This document shows, in pieces, positions 46,033 to 55,214 of a stretch of DNA of 64,000 bases; the stretch's first letter is position 1, and the number at the start of each line of letters is the position of its first letter. Position numbers and translations under genes: made by a program. The notes under the pieces were generated by a model. That model made no database searches and was not told where the DNA came from. It saw nothing but the letters and a program-made list of their open reading frames with translations. This DNA is from Mucilaginibacter pedocola (GTDB taxonomy: Bacteria > Bacteroidota > Bacteroidia > Sphingobacteriales > Sphingobacteriaceae), in the NCBI RefSeq assembly GCF_002013915.1, contig NZ_MBTF01000012.1:186001-250000 (forward strand). The letters are read 5' to 3'.

Positions 46033-47520
46033 ATGCAAAAGGCCACCGCCGAAGCTCCGGTTAAAAAATCGATACTCCCAAAATCCGTACCCTATATTAT
46101 AGGCAACGAAGCTGCAGAACGCTTTAGTTTTTACGGTATGCGTTCTATCCTTACCCTTTTTTTGGTAAAGCAATTTTTTAACCCCACGGGCGATGCCGCA
46201 TTATCCCAACAGGCTGATGCACATGCCAATAAACTGAACCACTTGTTTGTAATGGTGGCTTACGCCCTACCCTTCGTAGGCGGCATGATAGCCGACTGGT
46301 TTACAGGCAAATACAAACTCATCCTGTACATATCTATAGTTTACTGCATAGGGCACCTGCTGCTTGCCATGTTTGACACCAGCCTTGGCGGTTTTGAGTT
46401 TGGTATGCTGGTAGTGGCTATTGGTGCGGGTGGTATAAAATCATGTGTATCGGCCAACGTAGGCGACCAGTTCGATGCCAGCAACCAACACATGCTTTCT
46501 AAAGTTTATGGCTGGTTCTACTTCAGCATCAACGCGGGCTCTATGCTATCAACTGTAGCTATCCCTACTATTTACAAATACTACGGCGCCGCATGGGCAT
46601 TTGGCGTGCCGGGTATACTAATGGCGCTGGCTACCGTGATATTTTTTATGGGGCGCAACAAGTACGTAAAAGTGCCTCCGCAAGGCGTAAACCGCAACAA
46701 CCTGGTATTTATTACCTGGTATGCGCTAACTCATTTAAGCAAGAAGAAACCCGGCCAATCGTTATTAGATATAGCCAAGGGAGAATACGACCCTGAGCGT
46801 GTTGAAGGTGTAAAAGCCGTTTACCGCGTTATTGCCGTTTTCTTTTTCGCGCTGGCGTTTTGGGCCGTTTGGGACCAATGCCTTTCGGAGTGGACCCTGT
46901 ATGCCGAAAAAATGGACAGGAACATTAACCTTGGCTTCACATCATTTGTAATTGAGCCGGGTTCTATGTCAACCTTCAATACCATCTTCCTGTTGATCTT
47001 TATACCGTTTTTCAACTATGTGATTTACCCTAATTTAGATAAAATAGGCCTTAAAACTACTCCGCTACGCAGGCTTGGCGCGGGTTTGGTACTTACCGCA
47101 TTATCGTTTGTGGTGATTGGTTTTACCCACGAAAGCATTGAGCATGGCGGCACCCCATCTATGTGGTGGCAGGTATTAGCCTTCTTAATATTATCAGCAG
47201 CAGAAGTTTTAGTATCTATCACCGGTTTAGAGTATGCCTACACCCATTCGCCAAAATCAATGAAGAGCACCATGTCGGGTATTTGGTTCCTGGTAGTATC
47301 GTTTGGTAATTTGGTAACCGCTTTGGTGAATAGCTTTATTGAAGACGGTGGCTGGTGGGCAGCTAACCTAAAAGGTGCCAATTACGAATGGTTTTTTGTG
47401 GCATTTATTTCCGCGTTCATTATACTTTTCTTCTTTGTTTCGCCAAGGCTTAAAGAAAGAAATTATATTACCGACCCGCATGTAGATAACCAGGTGGCGG
47501 CAGATACCACTAATCTGTAA
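46033..47520 (+). CDS. POT-family proton-dependent peptide transporter
   Basis: A 495-residue inner-membrane protein of the major facilitator superfamily, about 14 helices. The first helix carries NEAAERFSFYGMRSIL, the ExxERFxYY signature of the POT/PTR (DtpA-like) family, and the GAGGIKSCVSANVGDQF loop is typical. It imports di- and tripeptides with protons. Single gene with a terminator after it; nearby genes give no further clue to substrate. Confidence 0.9.
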   Translation: MQKATAEAPVKKSILPKSVPYIIGNEAAERFSFYGMRSILTLFLVKQFFNPTGDAALSQQADAHANKLNHLFVMVAYALPFVGGMIADWFTGKYKLILYISIVYCIGHLLLAMFDTSLGGFEFGMLVVAIGAGGIKSCVSANVGDQFDASNQHMLSKVYGWFYFSINAGSMLSTVAIPTIYKYYGAAWAFGVPGILMALATVIFFMGRNKYVKVPPQGVNRNNLVFITWYALTHLSKKKPGQSLLDIAKGEYDPERVEGVKAVYRVIAVFFFALAFWAVWDQCLSEWTLYAEKMDRNINLGFTSFVIEPGSMSTFNTIFLLIFIPFFNYVIYPNLDKIGLKTTPLRRLGAGLVLTALSFVVIGFTHESIEHGGTPSMWWQVLAFLILSAAEVLVSITGLEYAYTHSPKSMKSTMSGIWFLVVSFGNLVTALVNSFIEDGGWWAANLKGANYEWFFVAFISAFIILFFFVSPRLKERNYITDPHVDNQVAADTTNL

Positions 47521-47541
47521 AGAAATAATTACTTAAAAATT

Positions 47542-47571
47542 ACAGGATTGCGAAAGCTTTCCTGTTTTTTT
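47542..47571 (+). terminator. Terminator after the POT transporter gene
   Basis: ACAGGA (47542-47547) pairs with TCCTGT (47560-47565) and is followed by a run of T. Confidence 0.6.
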
Positions 47572-47637
47572 GTTTTGAGGCTATACTATTTCGATTATTT
47601 TCGCAGTTAACATTTACCACACCTCAAAATTAGCTAA

Positions 47638-48369
47638 GTGCCCGATAGCATTGTAATTATACCTACGTATAACGAGAAGGAAAACATCGAGAGGATGATA
47701 CACAAGGTGTTCTCGCTTGTGCACGATTTCCATTTGCTTATTATTGATGATGGCTCGCCCGACGGTACCGCCAAAATTGTAAAAACACTACAGCGCGATT
47801 ATCCTGATAAACTTCACATTATTGAACGCGCCGGCAAACTGGGATTGGGCACTGCCTACATAACGGGTTTTAAGTGGGCCATCGCAAACCATTACGATTA
47901 TATTTTTGAAATGGATGCCGATTTCTCGCATAACCCCGACGACCTGCTACGCTTGCGCCAGGCCTGTATAGAGGACGCGGATGCGGTTGTAGGTTCGAGG
48001 TATATAAAAGGCGTTAATGTGGTGAACTGGCCAATGAGCCGCGTGCTGATGAGTTATTTTGCATCGGTATACGTAAGGTTTATTACCGGGATAGACACGC
48101 AGGACTCTACCGCCGGCTTTATGTGTTACAAACGTAAAGTGCTCGAAACCATCCAATTGGATAAAATAAAGTTTGTGGGCTATGCCTTCCAGATAGAGAT
48201 GAAGTTTACCACCATAAAACATGGTTTTAAATTAAAAGAGATACCCATCATATTCACCGACCGCACCGCCGGCACTTCCAAAATGTCTAAAGGCATATTC
48301 AAAGAAGCAGTATTCGGCGTGCTGCAAATGAAATTCAACAGTATTTTCAGGAAGTACCCTGAGGGATAG
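47638..48369 (+). CDS. Polyprenol-phosphate mannosyltransferase-like GT2 glycosyltransferase
   Basis: A 243-residue cytoplasmic glycosyltransferase that starts at GTG (47638): VIIPTYNEKENIERMI, LIIDDGSPDGTAKIV, EMDADFSHNPDDL and AVVGSRYIKG give the dolichyl-phosphate-mannose synthase pattern of family GT2. No C-terminal membrane helices are present, so it is the soluble DPM1-like type, which moves mannose (or another hexose) from a nucleotide sugar to a polyprenyl phosphate for envelope glycans. There is no ATG that would give a complete N-terminus. Confidence 0.88.
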   Translation: MPDSIVIIPTYNEKENIERMIHKVFSLVHDFHLLIIDDGSPDGTAKIVKTLQRDYPDKLHIIERAGKLGLGTAYITGFKWAIANHYDYIFEMDADFSHNPDDLLRLRQACIEDADAVVGSRYIKGVNVVNWPMSRVLMSYFASVYVRFITGIDTQDSTAGFMCYKRKVLETIQLDKIKFVGYAFQIEMKFTTIKHGFKLKEIPIIFTDRTAGTSKMSKGIFKEAVFGVLQMKFNSIFRKYPEG

Positions 48370-48370
48370 G

Positions 48371-48480
48371 TTAGTCAGAAGTCCGCTGTCCGAAAGTCCG
48401 AAGACGCTGCCTGTTCTACACCCTGTGGTTAGTAATTCGAGCTTCTTTCGGACTTTCCGTCTTTCCGACTTCCGGACTAA
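48371..48480. repeat. Long imperfect palindrome (GTCCGAAAGTCCG type)
   Basis: The left arm 48371-48403 (TTAGTC...GTCCGAAAGTCCGAAG) is complementary, with gaps, to the right arm 48442-48480 (CTTCTTTCGGACTTTCCG...GACTAA). It is a dispersed-repeat type and may also end transcription of the glycosyltransferase gene. Confidence 0.6.
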
Positions 48481-48506
48481 AAGAAAAAATACTAATTTCG
48501 TTGGCA

Positions 48507-49529
48507 ATGAACGAACACCTCGACCCCGAACGCGAGCGCCTCTCGCCTACCGAACGCGATATAGAAAAGGTATTGCGCCCGCAGGCTTTTGAAGATTTTA
48601 CGGGGCAGCATAAGATATTAGCCAACCTAAAAATATTTGTACAGGCGGCCCGCATGCGTGGCGAAGCGCTTGACCATGTGTTACTACACGGCCCCCCGGG
48701 ATTGGGGAAAACCACCCTCTCGCACATCATAGCCAACGAAATGGGCGTAGGTATTAAAATAACATCGGGCCCGGTGCTGGATAAACCCGGCGACCTTGCC
48801 GGCTTGCTCACTAACCTGGAAACCGGCGACATCCTTTTTATTGACGAGATACACCGCTTAAGCCCGTTGGTGGAGGAGTACCTTTACTCGGCCATGGAGG
48901 ATTTTAAAATAGATATTATGCTGGAGAGCGGGCCAAATGCGCGTTCGGTGCAAATATCGCTTAACCCCTTTACTTTGGTAGGTGCTACTACCCGTTCGGG
49001 ATTATTAACTGCACCATTGCGCGCCCGTTTTGGTATAAATGCCCGTTTAGAGTACTACGATGCCAAGTTGCTTACCACTATTGTACTGCGCTCTTCGGCT
49101 ATCCTGAATACGCCTATTAATGATGAAGGTGCATACGAAATTGCCCGTCGCAGCCGCGGTACCCCGCGTATTGCCAATGCCCTGCTGCGCCGCACGCGCG
49201 ATTTTGCGCAGATAAAAGGCACAGGTAACATTGACCCAGCCATAGCCCAATACGCCCTCAACGCCCTGAACGTTGACGAACACGGGCTGGACGAAATGGA
49301 CAACAAAATACTGAGCACCATTATTGATAAGTTTAAAGGCGGCCCCGTAGGCTTAAAAACTATTGCCACCGCTGTTGGCGAAGATGAAGGCACCATAGAG
49401 GAAGTTTACGAGCCTTTTTTGATACAGGAAGGCTTTTTAATGCGCACCACCCGTGGCCGCGAAGCAACCGATGCGGCTTATAAACACCTCGGCAAGCTGA
49501 AACCCGGCGGAAACCCCACACTTTTTTAA
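48507..49529 (+). CDS. ruvB: Holliday junction branch-migration helicase RuvB
   Basis: A 340-residue AAA+ motor with Walker [10 protein letters not shown] (62-70), Walker [10 protein letters not shown] (about 112-120), sensor 1 in GATTRSG and the C-terminal winged helix ([20 protein letters not shown]). With RuvA it drives branch migration of recombination junctions. I start at the ATG at 48507 ([10 protein letters not shown]); a TTG two codons upstream is less likely. It lies alone, without ruvA or ruvC, as is usual in Bacteroidota. Confidence 0.97.
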   Translation: MNEHLDPERERLSPTERDIEKVLRPQAFEDFTGQHKILANLKIFVQAARMRGEALDHVLLHGPPGLGKTTLSHIIANEMGVGIKITSGPVLDKPGDLAGLLTNLETGDILFIDEIHRLSPLVEEYLYSAMEDFKIDIMLESGPNARSVQISLNPFTLVGATTRSGLLTAPLRARFGINARLEYYDAKLLTTIVLRSSAILNTPINDEGAYEIARRSRGTPRIANALLRRTRDFAQIKGTGNIDPAIAQYALNALNVDEHGLDEMDNKILSTIIDKFKGGPVGLKTIATAVGEDEGTIEEVYEPFLIQEGFLMRTTRGREATDAAYKHLGKLKPGGNPTLF

Positions 49530-49695
49530 GGTTTCGCTACACGTAACACACTCTTTACCAAAAGTTAAACATTTATAATTCAATAATTTACATTGTGTAT
49601 TATTTACGCAATACGAAAATATTTTAACACTAAGAATATTTTCAGGTTGTAGTTATGGTATATTTTTTCCTTATTTGCCACACCAACTACAGCCT

Positions 49696-50289
49696 ATGTT
49701 TAACGTACTACCTTACGAGAACGAGCTGCTTTTAAAAGTTTCGGGCGGGGATGAGCACGCATTCAGCGAGCTATTCACTCTGCACCATCAACTTTTGGGC
49801 ACCCATATTTACCGCCTCACCGGTTCGGTGGAGCTTGCCGAGGAGGTAGTGCAGGATGTTTTCCTGAAAATATGGCTGGGCCGCGAGGGGTTGGCAAAAA
49901 TTGAAAACTTTAAGGCGTACCTGTACGTGGCATCAAAAAACCATGCGCTTAACAGCCTGCGCAAAATGGCTAAAGAGCGTATGCAGCAGAAAGCGCTGGA
50001 GGATAATGCCCTGCAAATACTCCCCAACGAAGACGAGAGCCTGAATGCCTACTACAGCTTAATAGACCGGGCAATTGATCATTTACCACCGCAGCAGCAA
50101 AAGGTTTATCTTCTTAGCCGCCATAAAAGATTAAAGTACGATGAGATAGCCGAGCAAATGGGACTCTCGCGCGAAACCGTAAAGAAATACCTGCAGGCAT
50201 CTACCCTATCCATCACCAATTTTGTGCAGGCCAATATGGATATGTCGGCCGTGGTGGTACTGGCTGCAATTATTTTCAAAAAAAATTAA
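49696..50289 (+). CDS. ECF sigma factor of the polysaccharide utilisation locus
   Basis: A 197-residue FecI-like sigma factor with region 2 (FSELFTLHHQLLGTHIYRLTG, AEEVVQDVFLKIW) and region 4 (LPPQQQKVYLLSRHKRLKYDEIAEQMGLS). I use the ATG at 49696. Followed 90 bases later by its FecR-type anti-sigma gene and then by SusC/SusD, the usual trans-envelope signalling set in which the TonB-dependent transporter's STN domain signals via FecR to release this factor. Confidence 0.92.
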   Translation: MFNVLPYENELLLKVSGGDEHAFSELFTLHHQLLGTHIYRLTGSVELAEEVVQDVFLKIWLGREGLAKIENFKAYLYVASKNHALNSLRKMAKERMQQKALEDNALQILPNEDESLNAYYSLIDRAIDHLPPQQQKVYLLSRHKRLKYDEIAEQMGLSRETVKKYLQASTLSITNFVQANMDMSAVVVLAAIIFKKN

Positions 50290-50379
50290 AAAGGCATACC
50301 CCCTTTTTATCCCCTTGCTGTGTCTTTAGAATAAAGCTTCCCCGGCTTTTTACACTACCAATTATTGAACGAACATTTA

Positions 50380-51573
50380 ATGAATACATCCGGATTAAGG
50401 TTGCGATACCTTTTTGATCGTTATTATAACCAAACGGCTACGCCGCAAGAGCGCGACGAACTGTTGGCCGCTATAAACGCGGGCATAACCGACGACGAGC
50501 TTGCGCACCATATGCAACAGGCCTGGGATGGCTTGCACCAAGGCGAGGAGTTATTCGACAAAGCCAAATCCGATGCTATTTTAAAAAACATTATCGAAAA
50601 AGGCGAAGACGACGAACCACAAAAAAAAGGTAACACCTTGCTGCTTTGGGGCAAAATAGCCATTGCAGCTACGCTTATGGTATTCGCAGGCATTTATGCC
50701 TACCATTGGTTGCAACCCGCAAAGCTTGCCAAACCGCAAGTAGCCGTAGTAAAGCGCCCCGCCCATGATGCGCTCCCCGGCGGTAACAAAGCTTTGCTTA
50801 CCCTCGCCAACGGCAAAACCATTGTGCTGGACGATGCCCAAAACGGCACGCTTGCCAAACAAGGCGCAACCATAGTTAAAAAAACTGCCGACGGGCAATT
50901 GATCTATAACACATCTGCCATTGCTGCTGCCAACCCTACTCCATCCATCAATACCATAGCCACGCCGCGCGGCGGGCAATACCAGGTTATACTGCCCGAT
51001 GGCAGCAAGGTTTGGCTCAATGCTGCATCTTCATTACGTTTCCCCACATTTTTTACAGGCAAAACAAGGCAGGTAGAGATAACCGGCGAGGCCTACTTCG
51101 AGGTAACTAAAAACGCCGCCATGCCCTTTAAAGTAAAAACCGGCCGTGCCGATATCGAAGTTTTAGGTACACACTTTAACGTAATGGCTTACGATGACGA
51201 AAGCATTATGAAAACCACACTGTTGGAAGGTGCAGTAAGCATTAGCAGCGGCAGTTTCAGTGCCAAATTAAAACCCGGCCAACAGGCACAAATAAAAACC
51301 AACGGGCAAAGCAAAGTAGTTGACGATGTAGACGTTGACGACGAAACCGCCTGGAAGAATGGCATCTTCCAGTTCCGCGATGCCAACGTGGGCACCATAT
51401 TGCGCCAGGCCTCGCGCTGGTACGATGTAGATGTGGTTTATCGCGGGCAACTGCCGAAGCGCGAATTTACCGGCCGCATATCGCGCAATGTAAAAGCATC
51501 TGAACTACTCAATATGCTCGATTATGCAGGCATTAAACTGAAAATAGAGGGCAAAAACATAGTAGTACTTTAA
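50380..51573 (+). CDS. FecR-type anti-sigma factor
   Basis: A 397-residue inner-membrane protein from the ATG at 50380 (MNTSGLRLRYLFDRYY). It has a cytoplasmic N-terminal sigma-binding segment, one transmembrane helix (about 87-108), and a periplasmic FecR domain (IATPRGGQYQVILPDGSKVWLNAASSLRFPT, GEAYFEV, KVKTGRADIEVLGTHFNVMAY) ending in an STN-like DUF4974 domain (FTGRISRNVKASELLNMLDYAGIKL). It holds the preceding sigma factor until signalled by the SusC-like transporter. Confidence 0.93.
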   Translation: MNTSGLRLRYLFDRYYNQTATPQERDELLAAINAGITDDELAHHMQQAWDGLHQGEELFDKAKSDAILKNIIEKGEDDEPQKKGNTLLLWGKIAIAATLMVFAGIYAYHWLQPAKLAKPQVAVVKRPAHDALPGGNKALLTLANGKTIVLDDAQNGTLAKQGATIVKKTADGQLIYNTSAIAAANPTPSINTIATPRGGQYQVILPDGSKVWLNAASSLRFPTFFTGKTRQVEITGEAYFEVTKNAAMPFKVKTGRADIEVLGTHFNVMAYDDESIMKTTLLEGAVSISSGSFSAKLKPGQQAQIKTNGQSKVVDDVDVDDETAWKNGIFQFRDANVGTILRQASRWYDVDVVYRGQLPKREFTGRISRNVKASELLNMLDYAGIKLKIEGKNIVVL

Positions 51574-51691
51574 CAAGCAACATCATTAACAACATATTAC
51601 CAATATCTCACCTTTTAAAAAGCACCCATGACAAGAGAAGTACAGAAACCACCCGCTTAGCCAATTGCGCGGTGGCTCCCAAATAAAAAAA

Positions 51692-51719
51692 CCGGGAAGT
51701 GTTCGCACCACTTCGCCGG
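51692..51719 (+). other. Hairpin in the SusC leader
   Basis: CCGGGAAGTG (51692-51701) pairs with CACTTCGCCGG (51709-51719), and more pairing partners (GGGAACCCGG-type) lie nearby. It sits in the 221-base gap 51574-51794 before the SusC gene, which holds no gene; a 10-codon frame there is not convincing. Confidence 0.4.
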
Positions 51720-51794
51720 CATAAAGTCCGGGTTCCCATCCATCGCAATCTTGACGAATTGAAACTTAATGTTTAACCCAAACACACCAAACTT

Positions 51795-54700
51795 ATGAAT
51801 TTTAATTCTAAGGCCATGCCCGTGGCGTGGCCTAAACTTTCCAAAATTATTTTGGTTATGAAACTCACTGCCATTTTAATAATTGCAGCATTCACATCGC
51901 TTAGTGCTAAAACGTTCAGCCAGATAGTTTCTTTAAAACAAAAGAACACCTCGGTAGAAAAAATACTGCGCCAGATAGAAAAACAAACCGGCTATCATTT
52001 TATGTATGATAAACAGGATGTTGCCGAAGCCGGCGCTATCAACATTGATGTAGAGAAGGTTAGCGTTACCGAGGCTTTAGATAAAGCTTTTGAAGGCCAG
52101 CCCCTCACCTACAAAATTTTCCAGGAAACCATTGTGGTAAAAAAGAAGGATGCCAATAGTACCCCTGCAGAAATTAAAGCGGTTGACATTACCGGTACCG
52201 TTACCGATGCCAAAGGCCCGCTGCCCGGCGTAAACGTAAAGCTGAAAGGCACTACCACCGGTATTACCACAGATGTAAATGGTAAATACAAATTAACTGT
52301 ACCTGATGGTAACGGCACCCTGGTATTCAGCTTTATAGGCTACAACACGCAGGAAGTGCCCATCAGCAACAAAACCACTATTGATGTGGTGCTGGTAGAG
52401 CAACCCAAAGCGCTTAGCGAAGTAGTGGTTGTGGGTTACGGCACGCAAAAACGTGTAGATCTTACCGGCTCGGTAGGTAGCGTAAGCGGCAAAGCCTTGC
52501 AGGATAGGCCACAAACCAATTTGGAGCAGGAGTTGGCCGGTAAAATTGCCGGTGTGAACGTATCTACCAACTCGGGTGCACCGGGCGGCGCTACCAAAGT
52601 GCGTATACGTGGTTACAGCTCCATAAACACCAATACCGACCCGCTATATGTAGTAGATGGTGTGGTTTGGACAGAAGGTGGCAACTCGATAAACCCTAAC
52701 GATATCGAATCGATAGATGTACTGAAAGATGCATCGTCAACCGCTATTTATGGTACGCGTGGTGCCAACGGTGTTATTTTGGTGACTACTAAACGCGGCA
52801 ACAAAGGCGGCGGATCGGGCATTAGCTACGATGCCTACGTGAGCGTTAGTAAAATGGCGCGTAAAATACCGGTGCTGAATGCCCAACAATTTTTAGCGGT
52901 GGAAGACCAATCATACGCCAACATCCAAAAATATGACCCTGTAGGTTGGGCGGCAGGTAAATATGCCGATGACGACCCGAAAGTTATCCGCACGGCGCTT
53001 GTAGGCAAACTGTTCGACAGCAACCTGCAGCCTTTGTATGATGTTGACTGGCAAGATGCCGTTACCCGCACTGCGGTTAGCCAAAACCATAATTTGGCTT
53101 TCAATGGCTCTACCGAAAAGCTTAACTACGGCTTGTTCCTGAACTATGCCGACGACCAGGGTATCATCCTGAATAGCTACCTTAAACGCTATAATGCCCG
53201 TTTAACTTTTGACAACCAGGTAAAATCGTGGCTGAAGGTCGGCGCTACATTAAACTACAACGCTCAGGACGGCCGCGCACAGGATAACGGCACCGGTGGT
53301 AACAACATCCCGCGTATGTTGGTTGAGATGATACCCATCATCCCCATAAAATACCCTGATGGCAGCTACGGCAAACGTACCGATTACCCTAACATGGAGG
53401 GCGGCGATAACCCCGTTGCGCAGGCAAATGAAATTAACCAGTTGACCAAGATCCGTGTATTTAGCGGTAACGGCTATTTAAATTTCAACCTGTTACCGGG
53501 CCTGCAGTTCCGCAGTACTTTGGGTGTTACTACATCGGCTAACTACTACCCTAACTCGCAAACCGGTTTAGTTGGCGGTGCAACTGCCGACCAGAAATAC
53601 AGCTCGGCATCCATCAGCGAGCGTAACAATACTTTTTGGCAATGGGAGAACCACTTCACCTACGATAAAACCTTTGCCGATGTGCATAAGATAAACGTAG
53701 TGGCAGGTTTCGAACGCCAAAACTTTAAGCAAACCGGCTTTGGTGCATCAACCAGCATCTTGTCGGACAATTTTTATGGTTACTATAACCTTGCCGCGGG
53801 TAGTGTACCGGGCATACCAAGCTCTAATTACGATGCGTACCAAATGCAATCCTTCTTTGGCCGTTTGAATTATAACTACAAAGAGAAATACTTGTTAACG
53901 GTTACGGGCCGCCAGGATGGTTCGTCGCGTTTTGGTAAGAATGTTAAGTACGGTTTCTTCCCCTCGGCAGCGCTGGCATGGCGTGCATCGCAGGAAGCTT
54001 TCCTGAAGGATAACAAAACCATATCCGACCTTAAATTCCGCCTGAGCTACGGTTTAACAGGTAACTCTGAGATTGGCCAGTACCAATCGCAAGCCCGTAT
54101 AGAGACTACCAACTATGTATTCGGCGGTTCGCAAGCTATTGGTACACACCAAACTACCATTGGTAACGAGGACCTATCGTGGGAGAAGAACTCCGAAGTG
54201 GACTTTGGCGTATCATTGGGCTTATTCAACAACCGTGTTACCATTGAAGCCGACGCTTACCTGAAAAAAACCCAGGCCTTATTGCTGAACGCTCCACTGC
54301 CGCAAACCAGTGGTTTCGGTAGTGTTTACAAAAACATAGGCAGGCTGCAAAACAAAGGTTTGGAGTTCACCGTGAGCACGCAGAACATCAAAACAGATAA
54401 TTTCAGCTGGACTTCGGCATTTAACATTACGCTGTTAAAAACTAAAGTGATCGCGCTGGGCCAAAACAACGATGATATCTTTCTGGCACCAGGCTTCCTT
54501 TCAGATTTTAACCTGATGCGGGTTGGTTTAGCACCGGGCAGCTTTTACGGCTACACCGTTTTAGGCACCTGGGGTACCGCAGAGGCTACCGAAGCTGCCA
54601 AATACGGCCTGCTGCCGGGCGACCTGAAGATCAAAGACCTTAACGGTGATGGCAAAATATCTGCAGATGACCGTGAAGTGTTGGGTAAATCAACCCCAGA

Positions 54701-55199
54701 TGGTTTCGGTACGTTTACCAACAACTTCCGCTACAAAAACATCGATTTGGGTATCGAGCTACAATTTAACTACGGCAACCAGATCATGAACCTAACCCGC
54801 CACTCGGGGCAGGATCGTACCGGGCAGGCCAATAGCTATGCCACCGTGCTAAACGCCTGGACACCGCAGAACCAAAACACTAGCATTGCCGAAAACAGGC
54901 CTGCTTATGTGCGCTACCAAACCGAAATATATTCTACCAAAGTAGAGAGCGGTTCGTTCATTCGCGGCAGGGCTGTTACGCTGGGTTATACATTTTCAGA
55001 CAACATCCTGAAGAAATTAAAAATGAGCCGATTGAGGCTTTACGCACAGGCGCAAAACTTGTTCCTGATAACCAAATACACAGGCTACGATCCTGAAGTT
55101 TCTACCTATAACGGTAGCAGCAACTTCACACAGGGCATCCAGTTTTACGATTATCCAAAAGCCAGGACCTTTTTGCTTGGCGTAAATGCAAGTTTCTAA
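51795..55199 (+). CDS. SusC/RagA-type TonB-dependent glycan transporter with STN domain
   Basis: A 1134-residue outer-membrane protein with a signal segment ending near AKTFSQ (residue 38), an STN signalling domain (about 40-115, LRQIEKQTGYHFMYDKQDV), a carboxypeptidase D regulatory-like domain (about 133-200, GTVTDAKGPLPGVNVKLKGT), a plug (VVVGYGTQKRVDLTGSVGSV) and a large barrel ending in FLLGVNASF. It imports oligosaccharides with energy from TonB and, through its STN domain, signals to the FecR/sigma pair just upstream. The linked GH92 enzyme suggests alpha-mannan or N-glycan fragments as cargo. Confidence 0.95.
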   Translation: MNFNSKAMPVAWPKLSKIILVMKLTAILIIAAFTSLSAKTFSQIVSLKQKNTSVEKILRQIEKQTGYHFMYDKQDVAEAGAINIDVEKVSVTEALDKAFEGQPLTYKIFQETIVVKKKDANSTPAEIKAVDITGTVTDAKGPLPGVNVKLKGTTTGITTDVNGKYKLTVPDGNGTLVFSFIGYNTQEVPISNKTTIDVVLVEQPKALSEVVVVGYGTQKRVDLTGSVGSVSGKALQDRPQTNLEQELAGKIAGVNVSTNSGAPGGATKVRIRGYSSINTNTDPLYVVDGVVWTEGGNSINPNDIESIDVLKDASSTAIYGTRGANGVILVTTKRGNKGGGSGISYDAYVSVSKMARKIPVLNAQQFLAVEDQSYANIQKYDPVGWAAGKYADDDPKVIRTALVGKLFDSNLQPLYDVDWQDAVTRTAVSQNHNLAFNGSTEKLNYGLFLNYADDQGIILNSYLKRYNARLTFDNQVKSWLKVGATLNYNAQDGRAQDNGTGGNNIPRMLVEMIPIIPIKYPDGSYGKRTDYPNMEGGDNPVAQANEINQLTKIRVFSGNGYLNFNLLPGLQFRSTLGVTTSANYYPNSQTGLVGGATADQKYSSASISERNNTFWQWENHFTYDKTFADVHKINVVAGFERQNFKQTGFGASTSILSDNFYGYYNLAAGSVPGIPSSNYDAYQMQSFFGRLNYNYKEKYLLTVTGRQDGSSRFGKNVKYGFFPSAALAWRASQEAFLKDNKTISDLKFRLSYGLTGNSEIGQYQSQARIETTNYVFGGSQAIGTHQTTIGNEDLSWEKNSEVDFGVSLGLFNNRVTIEADAYLKKTQALLLNAPLPQTSGFGSVYKNIGRLQNKGLEFTVSTQNIKTDNFSWTSAFNITLLKTKVIALGQNNDDIFLAPGFLSDFNLMRVGLAPGSFYGYTVLGTWGTAEATEAAKYGLLPGDLKIKDLNGDGKISADDREVLGKSTPDGFGTFTNNFRYKNIDLGIELQFNYGNQIMNLTRHSGQDRTGQANSYATVLNAWTPQNQNTSIAENRPAYVRYQTEIYSTKVESGSFIRGRAVTLGYTFSDNILKKLKMSRLRLYAQAQNLFLITKYTGYDPEVSTYNGSSNFTQGIQFYDYPKARTFLLGVNASF

Positions 55200-55214
55200 T
55201 TAAACCACATATTA

